Shown piece after piece: positions 10,346 through 22,732 of a stretch of DNA of 64,000 bases. Positions within the stretch are counted from its first letter, which is position 1; each line of letters begins with the position of its first letter. Location: NCBI GenBank assembly GCA_028023455.1, contig JAQFVV010000447.1:372001-436000 (forward strand). Reading direction: 5' to 3'. The notes under the pieces are model-generated. The model was given only the letters and a program-made list of their open reading frames with translations, was not told where the DNA came from and ran no database searches. The position numbers were made by a program, and so were the translations under genes. Source of the stretch: Epiperipatus broadwayi. Lineage: Eukaryota > Onychophora > Udeonychophora > Euonychophora > Peripatidae.

Positions 10346-12194
10346 TGATAGTTATTAGTTGTAGGTTTTTATAGAGTTAATAAATACATGATTGATTTAA
10401 TTTTTTTTATTCAAGACCATTCTGACCATTTCTATAGATTAAGGAAGGAGTTCCTACTGTAAATTAATAATGCATAGAAAGCTTTTTAATGCCTGATGAT
10501 ATTTTTGTCACTCACATATTAGTTTTATTAGTCCTGTATTGACAACACAACCAACAAGCAAGAGAATCACAAATAAGCATAAAATAATTTCTGTTGAATA
10601 CTGTTTATATTAAAAGTTTTTTCTAGAGACATATATGTGTTCACTTGTATCAATGATATGAGATAGAAGTCTGTGTTCATATACCCTATATATTTCTAGA
10701 GAATTCTAATCTCATAATTATCCAAGAAAAGTTTTTGTAGGAATTTTCTGATTTTAAAACAAACAAAATTTTGTAATAAAGAAATAAGAAGTATAACAAC
10801 ATGTAATTATAGATCAAAGATAACATATCATGTTAAGAATAATTAAATCTACTAACATAAAATATAATACAATTTTTACCTCTGATTTTGAATTTATTTT
10901 GTGTAAAATCTTAATTTTCTAATACATTTTGAATAAATATTTTTTAATTTGGAATTTGTTAATTACTTTTTTAAATAGTTTTTTTATTTTAACAAAATAT
11001 TAAATTTTTTCTTTAATATATAAATCATTAAAAACTCTCAACACTTAGACCATCCTAATATCAATAACAATCAACAATTTTAAACTGTTGTCAAGGCAAC
11101 CCCTTTTAACAATAAAAGTGGAATCCCTTTATATATTTTTTTTCTTACAAGAAAATTATCTAATAAAAATTAAACTAAATTTTCTTTACTTTAAAAAAAA
11201 AAGAAGAGCATTTTTATTTAAAGTTAAATAAAATTCTGTATATCTAATATGTACGTGCTATATCTATGCTGAATTAGAATGACTTATCATATTATATATA
11301 ACTGGCTATACTATCTTACTAACATACAATTTAATATTTTAATCTTAAATTAGGCTCCCTTTGCTTCCAATAACTTAAAATGAGCATTTTCATTTCATTA
11401 ATTAAATAAATACTATTTCTAGAAGTGAAAATCTAATTACTTTCTTTTAGGTAAAAAAGTTATTTTATTACAATAACAATGAAATAAATTTAATTTTTAT
11501 TATTGTGAGCATTACTTAGAAAAAATATATTTAAATATAAGTATATTGTTTATAGTGAACTTAATGTAATTAGAAGGGACCCATTGATCACAAAAATGGA
11601 AAAATAAAATTTCTTGCATTTTAGACTACAAGCAGTATGAGATACCACTAAACTCCACAAAAGTGACATACAACTTAACACTATGTAAACTAAATTTAAA
11701 CTTATTTGATTTTTGAAAAATACAGACATATATAGGAAGTACTGTGATAAACATGTTCAATTTAGGCAATTCTATAAAATTAAGGGGGGTGAAAATATTA
11801 CACATCAATTATAATCATTGAGGATTAATTAAAAAATAAATTTCAAAATATAAAACAGTTGACTTTACATTCCTTTCTTTTTTTATATTTTATATAGAAA
11901 TTAAAAACAACTAGAGGTTGTATTCTACTTCCATCATTGTTAAACTTAATCAATTAATTTTGTTTGAAAAACATTAAATTAATACAACTTGCTAATGAAA
12001 TTGAATAAATTATTTTAAAGTCTCTTTTTTTTGGATATAGAACTTAAAATTAGAATAACTATATAATTAATAGGTAAAAATATTTAATACAATGATTTTA
12101 GAAATGTACTATTTTTAAGAAAAAGAAATATATTTTTATTAATTTAATGTGTCTGTGTGTATATGTGCAATATTTGAACTTCAAATGAAAATTA

Positions 12195-12305
12195 CATGTC
12201 AAGCATTGTTAGCTGAGAGTTCAGCACAGCTGCCTTGCAAGCAAGCAGTTGGTTGCAGACGGTTGTTGCAGGTTCGGCTCCCGGCTTATGCTATGACATA
12301 TGGGG
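12195..12305 (+). repeat. tRNA-derived SINE fragment
   Basis: A-box-like TTAGCTGAGAGTTCAGC is followed by CCTTGCAAGC and, at a tRNA-like distance, the B-box-like GGTTCGGCTCCCGGC, then GACATATG. Two minus-strand relatives (36715-36815, 53775-53882) share the same tail. Extra bases between the boxes and the lack of a closed acceptor stem argue against a working tRNA gene. Confidence 0.7.
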
Positions 12306-12764
12306 AAAAAAAATTAAAATTACATCTAATCAGAGTTATATTCATGACAAACAATTTATTTTCTTGATCTTTCTAACCCACTCTAAACCAGTTTACTCTA
12401 TCTAGGACATATTCCTGAAAATCACTAGGATTGATCTTGAAGTGTTCACTTCCATACATATGCTTATAAGTAATGAGCTTTTAAATAGCCCCTTGGTCTT
12501 TACAAAAGAACAATAAAGGAAAAGGTATTACTCATCTGACTATCCAATTGCTTTATAGTGATGATTTGTGTAGTGTTGCATTTTTATTTTGCTCTTTAGT
12601 TAAAGGTAACTAACCAATTTACTAACTAATATTTGATGAATGCATATATTAACCTTATAGTAATTTCATTAATTAACTTTAATTCCTATTATTTGCTTTT
12701 TATTATAATATTTGGTGTTTGTTTTAGATCAGACTAATTCTGCTCCATATTATTTATTTTCTAG

Positions 12765-12868
12765 TTTTAACTAAAGTGTGTTTTAAATATTATCATGGTG
12801 CGAGTGGAGAATTAAGAGCAGTAACAAACGCTATAACCGTCAAGAATCCAGCAGCTCTTGGCACATTG
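12765..12868 (+). CDS. HECW: HECW-type E3 ubiquitin ligase, exon in the N-terminal (HECW_N) domain
   Basis: The translated exon reads [19 protein letters not shown] and then [15 protein letters not shown]. It closely matches the vertebrate HECW1/HECW2 segment KICFKYYHGISGALRA...ITVKNPA at the end of the N-terminal domain, just before C2. The acceptor is a pyrimidine-rich tract ending TTTTCTAG at 12764 and the donor is GTAAGAGC at 12869. The first two bases complete a codon from an upstream exon (phase 1) and the exon ends on a codon boundary. That boundary fits the exon at 22657. HECW proteins are cytoplasmic HECT ligases that transfer ubiquitin to substrates chosen by their WW domains. The preceding exon was not found and is probably left of the window. 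Confidence 0.93.
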
Positions 12869-13789
12869 GTAAGAGCAATTATTTGTTACATATTTACTTA
12901 TCTATATGGCTGTGCTCATACAATTGTTTTAATTTTAGAAAATTATATACTACAGGATTAAAAACTGCTACTTTGTGATAAGACACTTGTTTTTAGAAAT
13001 GGCCTTTAGTTTTTATATTAAGACTTTTTTAAGCTTATTTAAAAAAAATAATTAAATAGCTTTATTGTTTGGAAGTTTATAAATAGTTTGAGTTCTGGAA
13101 ATAACACTTGGAATCCGCTAGACTACCACTATGCCAAAACATACAGGATTAGCTTACTTTAATTACACTAAGTACATCTCCTTTCAGTGTAAGTAATAAA
13201 TAAAAATGGTAATCATCTGAAATCCAGGTACGGCCACCTGATGGTGTTGCTTATGTGTCAAAACACATAAAAATGCTGTTTCTGCAGCCAGCCTTATGGC
13301 TAATACAACATATATATTCTATTAATCCATTAGCAGGATGCTTTACATGACATTGCACAAAAATATTACAGCCTGTTTTGTGCTTTGAAACTATTTACGC
13401 ATATTTATTCTATTCATAGCTGATTACCATATCGCTTGAGGGTGTTTTAATTTCAAGTTGGTACAACTTTTCAAATCTCCATAATAGAATAATGTCATTT
13501 ATATTTAAATAATGTTGTTAATTACTAATTATTGTCATATGGTCCCCACCCTTCCCTAAAAAAATGTTAATATGTAAAAAATTGGCAAAGGGTATGTTTG
13601 AACATGCTTTGACAAAGCTCATGCGCTAAGTCATGTTCAGCATGGAAAATATACGAGACCAATAAATGTCTGAGAAGAAAGTGCAATTTTTCAACTTTTC
13701 AGAATTGCCGCAGAAAGTGAGAGAGACTGTGTCCTGTTTTCAGGCACATAATGTCCTCCCAAATAGCAGACTGTTTTTATTACAGAAAT

Positions 13790-14470
13790 AAAATAATAAA
13801 TAAGTTCAAAAAGTCCAAAGTTTGTGTACTTTTTTTTTTTTATTTCATTCGAAATTGACAAGTATTTGGATTATCTTTTTTCAGTGGGGTTAAAATAAAT
13901 GACTATTTTTGTTTACTTTTTGTTAATAATAACAAAGTATGAAAGCCACCCAAAAAGCAGTTTATTAGAAGCCAAAAAAAAAAAAAAAAGGTAATTCAAA
14001 CGAAATATAAATAAAAGTAAAAAGTGAGAAAAAGTTGTTGCAAAAAAAAAAGAAATTATTGACTTTTTGTTACAATTATTTATCCAAGGGTGTGAGTTTC
14101 AAAACAATTTTTTAAACCCCAAAAACACAAAAGTTACTTTTGATTTAATAATAAGAAAAAAACAATTTAGTCAACGAAAAAAAAAAGGTAGAACAAAGTC
14201 GAAGCAAGTCCCAAATAATTGTACCATTATATTTTTTCGGCGGGGTTAAAACAAGTTTTTTCGTCATGAAACAGTCCAAAGTTGTTAAAATCAGAAAAAT
14301 AAACACAAAATTAAATTACCAAAATTTGTTGAATAAAGAAAAATGTCAGGTTAAAAAAAAAACAACGAAAATGAATATAAAAATTTGTTTAATAAAAAAG
14401 AAATCATGTTATAAATGAAATAAAAATTTGTTTAATCAAAAAAAAAGTTCTATAAAAAAAAGTTGTGGCG
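13790..14470 (+). other. A-rich, strand-asymmetric low-complexity tract
   Basis: The + strand has many A homopolymers (8-16 long) separated by short motifs such as GTTAAAA, AGTCCAAAGTT and AAAATTTGTTTAATAAA. It ends abruptly at TTGTGGCGACCCGG. No reading frame is convincing. GGGGTTAAAA recurs near 13885 and 14242, suggesting old internal duplication. Confidence 0.7.
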
Positions 14471-15094
14471 ACCCGGTAAACGTTATATTTGATTGCTTTT
14501 GTATAGCATTATGCCCGGATTTTAGATGATTACCATAAAAACATTAGATGCTAAATGACAGTACAGTTAGTCTGCAGGCAAGTAGATAAAAACTGATAGT
14601 GAAAGTCTGGCTGCATTGTATATTATGACCAATAAATTTTACTCACTTTTCACAATTTAAATTATGGGGTTGAAAAAGAGATGCCGCAACTGTCTTAGGA
14701 CATATGGACTATGCATAGAAAATTCAGATTTCACATAAGTCAAAGGTATTTTATATTAAAACACAACAAGGTGAGTATTTCTATTTAATATGTGCTTTGT
14801 GAACTCAAAATATTAGGTCAGGTCAGAATATAATATAGTTTAGTTACTAGAAATTGATTAAATAAACATTGTATGCAGGCCAGATCTATATATGAATAAA
14901 CCAAGAGGCACTGAACAAAACAGAGTGTTTGAAGTTTCATAAGTCCTAAAAATTATTATTTCTTTGTATTATTATTATTGTAAAATAAAATACATTTAAT
15001 TCATTATGCTGTTTTTCACATATAAATAAGTAAATAAAACCCAAAAAGATTATACAACAACAAATATTATATTTAGTACAGAAAAAATTTTTCA

Positions 15095-15320
15095 GCAATG
15101 GTTATTGCTTTTTGTCAGTGTAACGTTAAGCAGTTTGTCCCAGTGAAAGGGTGACTGATTTACTCTCCAAACTGCCTGCTGAGTCATCTCAGAATCAATG
15201 CATATATTACATAGTGACATAGTTCAGCTATTCATCTCAATAGATTGAGGTCCTACCATGTTTGGATTATAAACTATGACATGAAATATGAGAGTGTGTT
15301 TTGTATCTTAACACTCATTG
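15095..15320 (+). repeat. partial family C TIR element, left half
   Basis: It shares the terminal block of the elements at 23622 and 29970: CAGTGTAAC near the end, then ACTCTCC, TCAGAATCAATGCATAT, ACATAGTTCAGCTATTCATC and GACATGAAATATGAGAGTGTG. The matching right terminus is not evident, so the copy is truncated. Confidence 0.65.
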
Positions 15321-15892
15321 GAATAAGATGCGGGCATTGAATTTTTGTCTGATATTGGGCAAAGGTGCTCCTGAGACACTTAAAATGATTTAAACTGTGC
15401 TGAAAGCATGCATCACAAAAACATTTTAAAGTGGTTTACAAGTGGCGTGTGTGTGCATACATCGAAACAGGAAGGGTTAATATTTTAAAGAAGATAAGTA
15501 TGTCAAAGCAGGAAGTTTTAATTACTAAAGAAGACAAGTAAACATAAAAATAGAGAATGAATTGAGCCTGAAATTAATGAACTAATTAGTAATAGAAGAA
15601 TGGAAGTTTTCTTCGAGGACCATGTGTGTTCTATAAATATCTGTTACTGAGTTATTCTGTGTCTTCTATATATTGGTGTAAACATGCATCCAGGAGCTGA
15701 GTGGACTTCAACCCATTGAAGGTGAAGAAAGGGGATTAAAGTATGAAAGAGACCGCCCATTCCTCTTCTGGGTATTTAAATGAACAAGGTCCTATACATA
15801 AGGGGTCAGAATGACTTAGGGTCAACCTGGGCATGACAATAATATTGGTATCATCAAGGGATTTGGGTATTCCATCATCATATTTTCAATGG

Positions 15893-16160
15893 GATGGAAG
15901 GCTGAAGAGTTGGATGGTGGAGTAGATTGCAGCCTGCCCATTAAAATTTGAAGATTTGCTATCTTAATATAAACTGAGGACTGATCATATATGTGTGTGG
16001 AAGATGGTGATCTGAACCAACTGATGAGTGCCTGTTCACATGAAATATATATATTGGAGATCATTTATCTTTTTCACGGTTGTGGTCAAGTGTATTGGTT
16101 TATGAGATACATTGGATAGCTGAAGGGAATTTGAAAGTATCGGGATTCAAATTCTCTATA
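15893..16160 (+). repeat. interspersed repeat family D, copy 2
   Basis: It matches 6400-6690 (GGCTGAAGAGTTG, TTTGCTATCTTAATATAAAC, AACTGATGAGTG, TATTGGAGATCATTTATC) and ends GGGATTCAAATTC. A further partial copy follows at about 16370-16510 (CAAACTGATGAGTGTTGGTT). Confidence 0.7.
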
Positions 16161-17366
16161 ATTTTATTAGTTTTTGTAAGTTTGGTACAATTTTTTGTGA
16201 GAATGGTGTGGTGAAAATTACACTACAGAAATATTATTCATTAAATGGATATTCTCTAGGCTACTCAATGACTAATAAAAATTATTAATATACTGCCATC
16301 AAGTGATTTGTTTCGAAATTATAAGGGCAGTATATATATATACTGAACGATAATAAAGATATGTAAAAGAGAATGTGATCTGGGCAAACTGATGAGTGTT
16401 GGTTCAGCACAAATCTTTTTCACATTGTCTTTGATCTTATGTTTATGATTACATTCCTCCACAAGGTGTTAAAAGGAGATAGAAACCAGTCTCTATCTTG
16501 CATGAGATTGGTGTACTGAAAAGTACACTACAGAAATATTATTCATTATATTTTGGAGGAATAACTGGAATTTCAGGTTCACATCTTTATTCAACAGATG
16601 GTAATAATACCATAAGGTATGGAGCAGTAGCTTGAAGATATATTAGGCTTAATCAGAATATTGTACAATTTAACTATTAGTTTTTAATCTCCTATTATAT
16701 TGAAAAAAAATGTAAAATTAGGAATTGAAACAAAAGCTAAAATTTTAAACTCAGCAATAATTTATTTCAAGCAATACATTTTCCTCATTTAACAATGAAC
16801 TTTACCAAAATATTTAATATCTTGGCTTTTACTAATTTTCATTATCTTTTATTTTTCAATACTTTAAACTAAATTATAGATATTATTTTTAATTGCTTAT
16901 TTTTCTCTCCCCCCCTCCCACATGCTTAATTGATGTTTTAATTATGAGCATATAAAAAAATATTAATTATTACACTTAATTCATCAGAAATATAATTCAC
17001 TTAAAAGCAAAAAAAAAAATATTAAAACATCATAATATAATAAAATGGTTGTAATCACTATTAAAGTTTATTTCATATGTGATATATATATAGATATATA
17101 TATATAAGCCCAAAACTATCAAAATTACCCCCAAGTTCACAACTCAACCATACTAGCCAAAGAAAATAAACTCTAAAACACAACCACTGGTTTCACTGTT
17201 ATAAGCAGATTTCTCAAGTGTAAAGGATTACAAAGTAGCAACATATTTATACTAAACATTACCCACAGTTCCACTTCATTTCTTACATCCTTAATATTAA
17301 AAGAACTTTTAAATAAGTTAATTACTTCAGAATATTTATTTTATATAGCGCTATGTTTTTATAAAC

Positions 17367-17711
17367 TGTAATAGTAATAATCAGCCATTAAGCTAATACA
17401 CATGTGCTTTGTGGATTTTTAACTATAGAATGAATTTATCTATCCTTTCAACCCAAACATTTATGTATGGGCAAATCTCAAGCATTTGAGAATGAGAGCG
17501 TGAAGATGTTGATCGCTTAACATCTTCACGCTCTCATTCCCAAATGCTTAAGATTTGCCCATACATAAATGTTTGGGTTGAAAGAATAGATGGATTCATT
17601 CTATCTTTTCACAAAAACTATCTTGTGTTTTGAAGTGAGAGTATTCATTTATAGTTAAAAATCCACAAAGCGCATGTGCATTAGCTTAATGGCTGATTAT
17701 TACTATTACTT
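17367..17711. repeat. long near-perfect inverted repeat (hairpin element)
   Basis: The left arm (about 17367-17514) and right arm (about 17521-17711) pair with each other over GTAATAGTAATAATCAGCC, AAATCCACAAAG, AACATTTATGTATGGGCAAA and GAGCGTGAAGATGTT around a loop of only a few bases (GATCGC). The right arm has about 45 extra bases near 17606-17650 that the left arm lacks. No coding sequence is present. Such symmetry suggests a fold-back element or an inverted duplication made during replication or repair. Confidence 0.93.
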
Positions 17712-17734
17712 TAGAATCATAAATTTTTAATAAT

Positions 17735-18780
17735 AAAGATTCTTTAATTCTTTTTGTTTCATTTCTCTCAAAGAAGACAATCTTAGCCTCATCAAAATTA
17801 ATAGTCTGGCCTGTATCTAAAGCAGAACTGAGATATTTAATCCTATTTTATGAAGCTTTACTTTTTCATTTAAGCCCAAACCACTCTGACTTATATATAT
17901 ATATATCTTCTTATAAAAAACAAGGGAAAGTCTTTACATCAAAAATTTCCTTTGTATTATTTAAATAAATTATTTAAGGTAATACCCCTTTTCCAGGCAA
18001 TTTTTTTATTTCCAAACAAATTATTACTATTTTTATATACAATTCTATAAGAAGATCATTTAAATGGCAAAGAAATAAAATCATATTTCTCTTTATTCTT
18101 TACATAATTACAAATATTATTACTATTAAATAAAATATTTTTAACAAATTTATCCAAGTAGCCAACACTCACATAATCTTTATAAAATTGACTTTTTTGA
18201 AACAAAGCTACCTCATTCAAATTATTTACTCTCTTATTTCTATAATTAAACCTCATAGCTATCAATCTGTATCTCATAAAGTAGCTGCTTTAAGAAATTA
18301 TGCTCTTAGGTCTTTTAAAAATCTCTATTGAGGCCCTTAGCAGTCTTTCCTCATATTAATTTTTGCCAGAATGTGTGTTTTATTAAAATTGCTGTCATGG
18401 TTAGTTAAAATTTAATGTGTGATTAAATAGCTGATGAATAAGATTTTTCTTAATTGCCAAAATGTATTCTTTCTTATATTTATTCTATGATTGGTCTGCC
18501 TAATGTATGAATGTAAACAAACTCCATATGGAATTTTATATACACTATGAGATTCCAAAGGAATTTTATCTTTAATGCATGGAAATAACTTCATTAATTT
18601 TTTTAAATGTAGTATAAATTGTATGGATATTATTTTTCTTTAAAACATTACCTATTTTATCAGTTACTCCCATTATATATGGCAGAACAGTCTTAATTAT
18701 TGAAGTATCAAAGTCTTTGTGCTTATTATATAAAAAAAAAGCCCTATTAATAATATATATAACTTTAATCTTAGACATAA
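17735..18780 (-). pseudogene. Penelope-like element remnant, region between RT and GIY-YIG plus endonuclease
   Basis: Minus-strand reading from 18778 down gives TSIIKTVLPYIMGVTDKIG, VLKKNNIHTIYTTFKKI, then IKDKIPLESHSVYKIPYGVC and SYIRQTNHRINIRK. This is the typical end of Penelope-like retroelements: an LPYI-G segment after the RT, a KDK linker, and a GIY-YIG-type nuclease start. Further down, around 17740-17830, LDTGQTINFDEAKIV and ERNETKRIKESLLL match the usual C-terminus. Stops and frame changes occur, and about 500 bp of unrelated sequence (17870-18400) separates the two nuclease parts. The RT itself is missing upstream, so the copy is 5' truncated. Confidence 0.72.
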
Positions 18781-21552
18781 ATGTTCGGACATTTATAAAG
18801 AAAAGGTATATGTTGTTTTAAAACATGGCTTTATTGAGCATGCTCTCAATATATTGGATATCATAATGATTTTATGTATTTTAAAAAATCAGAATTAGTA
18901 TTATTATGCATAATCATTAAATTTTTTAAAATAAATAATCATCTCTATTACTAATTTATTATAGAAAGTAAAACTAAATCAGCTTCTGCTTACAACAAAT
19001 TTTACCACTTTAGTTATTTCTGAAAATGTTATTACATTTAAATAGAAAACTACCCTCATTGTTTAATGCGTGGATAGAATGGTAATGCTAGGGCCCAATA
19101 TCCATGAGTTATGACTTCTCTGTGTCACTTCCAGTGTGCAAACCTTTTATCAAATCATGAACATTAAACAACTTGATTATTACTTTTGATAGAAAATTAC
19201 ATACTTCTTCTTTTAATGTCTTAGTAAAAAACTCCTGTCAATTTTTGAATAGAATATAGTGAATCTTTTATTAAATACTCCTCCATGTTTGACATTTTGT
19301 TTTTACAATTAAACCCTTTTTCTATATATTAAATATGTAATTTTAATATTATAAGTTACAAATATAAACTTTCAAGTGATACCGATTTTAAACAATTTTT
19401 TTTAACGTGAAAATGAATATCTAAATGAAGTTCTTATCTATTATAATGGAGCACACTACCGTTGGATGTAAATTATCTATTCAAAAAGAAGAACAAAATA
19501 TTAGATATTTGAATTTTAAGTTATTAAAAAAAATTATATTTAGGATTAGTTATTGTCAAAAAAAATTAAAGAGTATTCTCTTTACTATTTTGACAAAAAC
19601 TATTTCTTTTCACCGAATAGAAACTGCTTCCAGTTGCTGTAACAAACTTTTTAAGAGTTGACTTTTTAAAAATAAAGTGTTTTCAAAGACAACTCCTATT
19701 AATAAAATAGTTTTTGTTTTTTAAAAAAATCTTTTACAAAATGATTGCATAATAATCATTAATTTGTAAGCTAATTATATTTTTCTTTTACATATCTACA
19801 ATATTCAGCAATGTGGCCTCAGGCTAAATCACTCAACCAATCAAAAATTAGCCATTCCTTCATAATTTTATCATAACAATAGGGTACTGTCATTTATGCA
19901 AAAAGGTCCATATAATGCTGACATCTTCAGTTTTTTTAAATTAATATGTTAAAATTATAGCAGCAGGGAAAAGGGAAACTGCAAACCACCATAAACTATA
20001 ATATAGAGACATAGATAGGCTTAAACAACATAGAAAAGATACCAATCACAATGTCATTGTAATGCTTAAAACATCCAAAATTAAACAGAGACATCACTTA
20101 CTTTCATTCAACTTGTTAAACTGTTAAGACTTTTAATATGAAGTTGAAACCAAAAGAAAAATTCCTCTTGTTTAAACTTAAAGAGAAATCAGAAAGATTG
20201 GGGGTGCAAATTAAGTCTTTTCTAAAGTAAAAAAATATTTTAAAAAACGGTTACTATATCTGAAAGAGAGAGAGATGAAGCCTCTTTCACATACATCATA
20301 TATCAAATCACCTCAAATGTTAAGAAATTTTCTGCAATGCCTTCTGTGAATAAATGTATTAGAGCCTGCATCTCAAAACAGCCAGTTGAAAAAAGTACCT
20401 CTTTGAACTGCATACTGCAAATATATTAAATATTAAAACACAATCTTATTCAAGCAAAAAGTATGAAATTTAAAATAAACAACGATCTTAAACTGCTCCT
20501 AAATAAACATATTTACTATACTTATATAAAGATAGAGTAAACATTAGTAATTTTAATCTTTGAAACTCCCATCACAGATGTATCTGAAAATAATTCCAGC
20601 ACATATAGATAACTGAAATAAATAGCAAATCATCCCAGACATTAAGAAATTTTTAGATACGCGCTCTGTGAATACATCCTATATAATATTCATGTTTCAT
20701 TGAAAAAACTTTAATTACATTAAAATACATATTGTTTATTAAACTGTGAGTATTTAGCACTTTTCATCATATATATATATATAATGAATCCTTTTTTTAT
20801 ATGTGTTGAACACATATGTAAATAAAGATTATAGTATAAACAAGTAAAAAATAGTAATCTAATTAAGTATCTATTTTTTTTTAGATAAAATGAAAAGCAA
20901 AATTTCAACTTTCATCACAATTAAATACATTGCATTTTTTTCTTCAATAATTTTTTCCCATTGTGAGCAGAGCACTTTGTTTTCTCTTATTGTTTTGATG
21001 TTTTTAAGTCTCTACTGACTTAACAAATGTTTTTAATTTTTGTAGAACTTTTAGCATCACACATAAAGAAATATTTTATTATATGAAATAGTGCAAATCA
21101 AATTTGAAAAGAGTTATAAAATGAAGCTTTCAATGTAAGTCAAAGAAACATTATTAATAAACATGATTATGCATGGCACTCTAGATGGAAAAATGCCTGA
21201 TTTTGTATTATAAAATTTATTAAATTTCTGAATTTTAATGGGAATTTTTAAAATGTGATATGGAAAAATACCTGCTGCTTTATAATAGTTATTAAATTTC
21301 TGAATTTTAATGTTTTTTTTTTTTTGTATATATCTTTTGTTTCCTTATACTTTTTTTTGGATAGCATATAATTGATAATTGAAGTGGTATATATTGACAT
21401 AATACATTTCATGGTTTTACTACATTATAATTTGAGTATATTAAAGTGGTTTTTGTCCAATTGTTTTTGACAAGTTACAGTTAGTATGTGCTGCATATAT
21501 TATTAATATAAATTGCTTTATGTAAATGTCCATATATCTATAAAGAGGGAGG

Positions 21553-21640
21553 AAGTCCTTGTGGAATAGCGGTAGTACTTTTGCCTGCCGTGCCAATGAA
21601 CTGGGATTTGAATCCAAAATGAGTGACTTGTTTTTATAAG
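21553..21640 (+). repeat. tRNA-like SINE fragment
   Basis: A-box-like TAGCGGTAGTACTTTTGCC is followed at tRNA spacing by GGGATTTGAATCC, a good B box. Acceptor-stem pairing is not evident, so I treat it as a SINE head rather than a tRNA gene. Confidence 0.5.
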
Positions 21641-21892
21641 ACATGGGATTTTTCTCTCATTTAATTGACTCGTAACCAACCTATCTATCATCCAGAATTG
21701 ATCATTAATGGATATCTAGTTAATTTAGCTAAAAGGTAAAGCAAGGTTGGAAAATTGTTCAAACCTTAGCCGTTAGGCAATTGGCAAGATTACTAAATAT
21801 TGTTTTCTCTTTCAATGTTTCTCTATGAGGAGCTGTTGAGGTTTTGTTCAGCAGTGAACCCTTTATTAAAAAGTCTATTTTACTTATATATT

Positions 21893-22305
21893 GATAAGAG
21901 TTTGTTTTTAACTTACTCTATATATAACATTTGTAAATAGGAGCTTTATTAAAATTAGGTCATCTGACTTGATTTTTTTATCAATTTAATTTTAGTTTTT
22001 TGCTATTAATGCTTTGGCGATTTTATATTGCTAGAGCTATTAATATATGGTGTATCTGAACTTACTTCAGTCCCATACTGCTATTTGAGTTAGATAGCTG
22101 GATTTTTGGACATTTAAATGTCTGAAAGTTTCAGATTTTCTTCTCAATAGTTAGGCATTGATAAAATGCTGGACTAGTTCTAGTATTTTTATTCCCTAGC
22201 ACCTCACTGATGACGCTAGAGGCAGAAACCGCGGTCTGAGGTTGAGGGTATTTTTGAAGCTTCATAAGAGTTTGTTTTTAACTTACTCTATATATAACAT
22301 TTACT
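21893..22305. repeat. family G repeat bounded by identical 40-bp direct repeats
   Basis: ATAAGAGTTTGTTTTTAACT, continuing to CTCTATATATAACATTT, occurs at 21894 and again at 22264. Between them lie blocks related to 24215-24310 and to the insert at 50881-51075 (TGACTTGAT and AGAAACCGCGGTCTGAGG). It contains a hammerhead-like core at 22207. It is a non-coding interspersed repeat, possibly duplicated by slippage or by a long target-site duplication. Confidence 0.65.
22207..22228 (+). other. hammerhead-like core in family G
   Basis: CTGATGA is followed by a short potential hairpin (GCT..GGC) and GAAAC. The boxes are the same as in family A in a different sequence background. The basal C/A pair of stem II is mismatched and no closed stem III is obvious. 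Confidence 0.35.
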
Positions 22306-22656
22306 TATATATATATTCATAGTATTATTACATGGAAGCTCACTGAAATAATTCTATGAATTCATTTATCCGTGCGAATATTAGAATTAATATATAGAAA
22401 GAGTAACTTTTATTTACCTTTTGTTTATTAGAGATATATAGTTACCAATTAAATTTATTTTTGTAAAAAGAAAATGAATTACTATATATATTTAATTAAA
22501 GAGTTTCTAGAATAAATTTAAAAATCTAGATTTTATTTATCGAGTTATATATATATGTGTGTACCTCATTTTGATCAATTATTTTAATTAAATACGTGTC
22601 TTTAAAGATAAGGAAGTTTGTTTTAATAATTTTTTTTATTTATTTTACTTTTGTAG

Positions 22657-22732
22657 CCTTCAAATGGTTCGGGTGAAATAGATAATTACCAAATGCCGAA
22701 TCAGACCCAGATGATTCGGGTTCACATTTCAG
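22657..22732 (+). CDS. HECW: HECW-type E3 ligase, exon leading into the C2 domain
   Basis: The 76-bp exon starts on a codon boundary after TTTTGTAG and ends with one base of the next codon before GTAAGC. Both phases match the flanking exons (12765-12868 ends in phase 0, 47627-47796 needs one base). It encodes PSNGSGEIDNYQMPNQTQ, then MIRVHIS. The first part is a variable linker; the last residues are the first beta strand of C2, where vertebrate HECW proteins have a similar hydrophobic strand leading to ...DL.A..LKKGMFFNPDP. The exon is too short and diverged to call alone. Phase fit and position between two certain exons make it convincing. Confidence 0.85.

Larger units (their letters stand above)
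12869..22656 (+). other. HECW intron, about 9.8 kb
   Basis: Bounded by GTAAGA and TTTTGTAG. It holds an A-rich tract (13790-14470), a partial family C repeat, a family D repeat, a large hairpin (17367-17711), a Penelope-like remnant (17735-18780) and SINE-like pieces. The remainder, notably about 18800-21500, is AT-rich with no gene that I can support. A 50-bp direct repeat near 21187-21240 and 21263-21311 shares ATTAAATTTCTGAATTTTAA. Confidence 0.85.
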
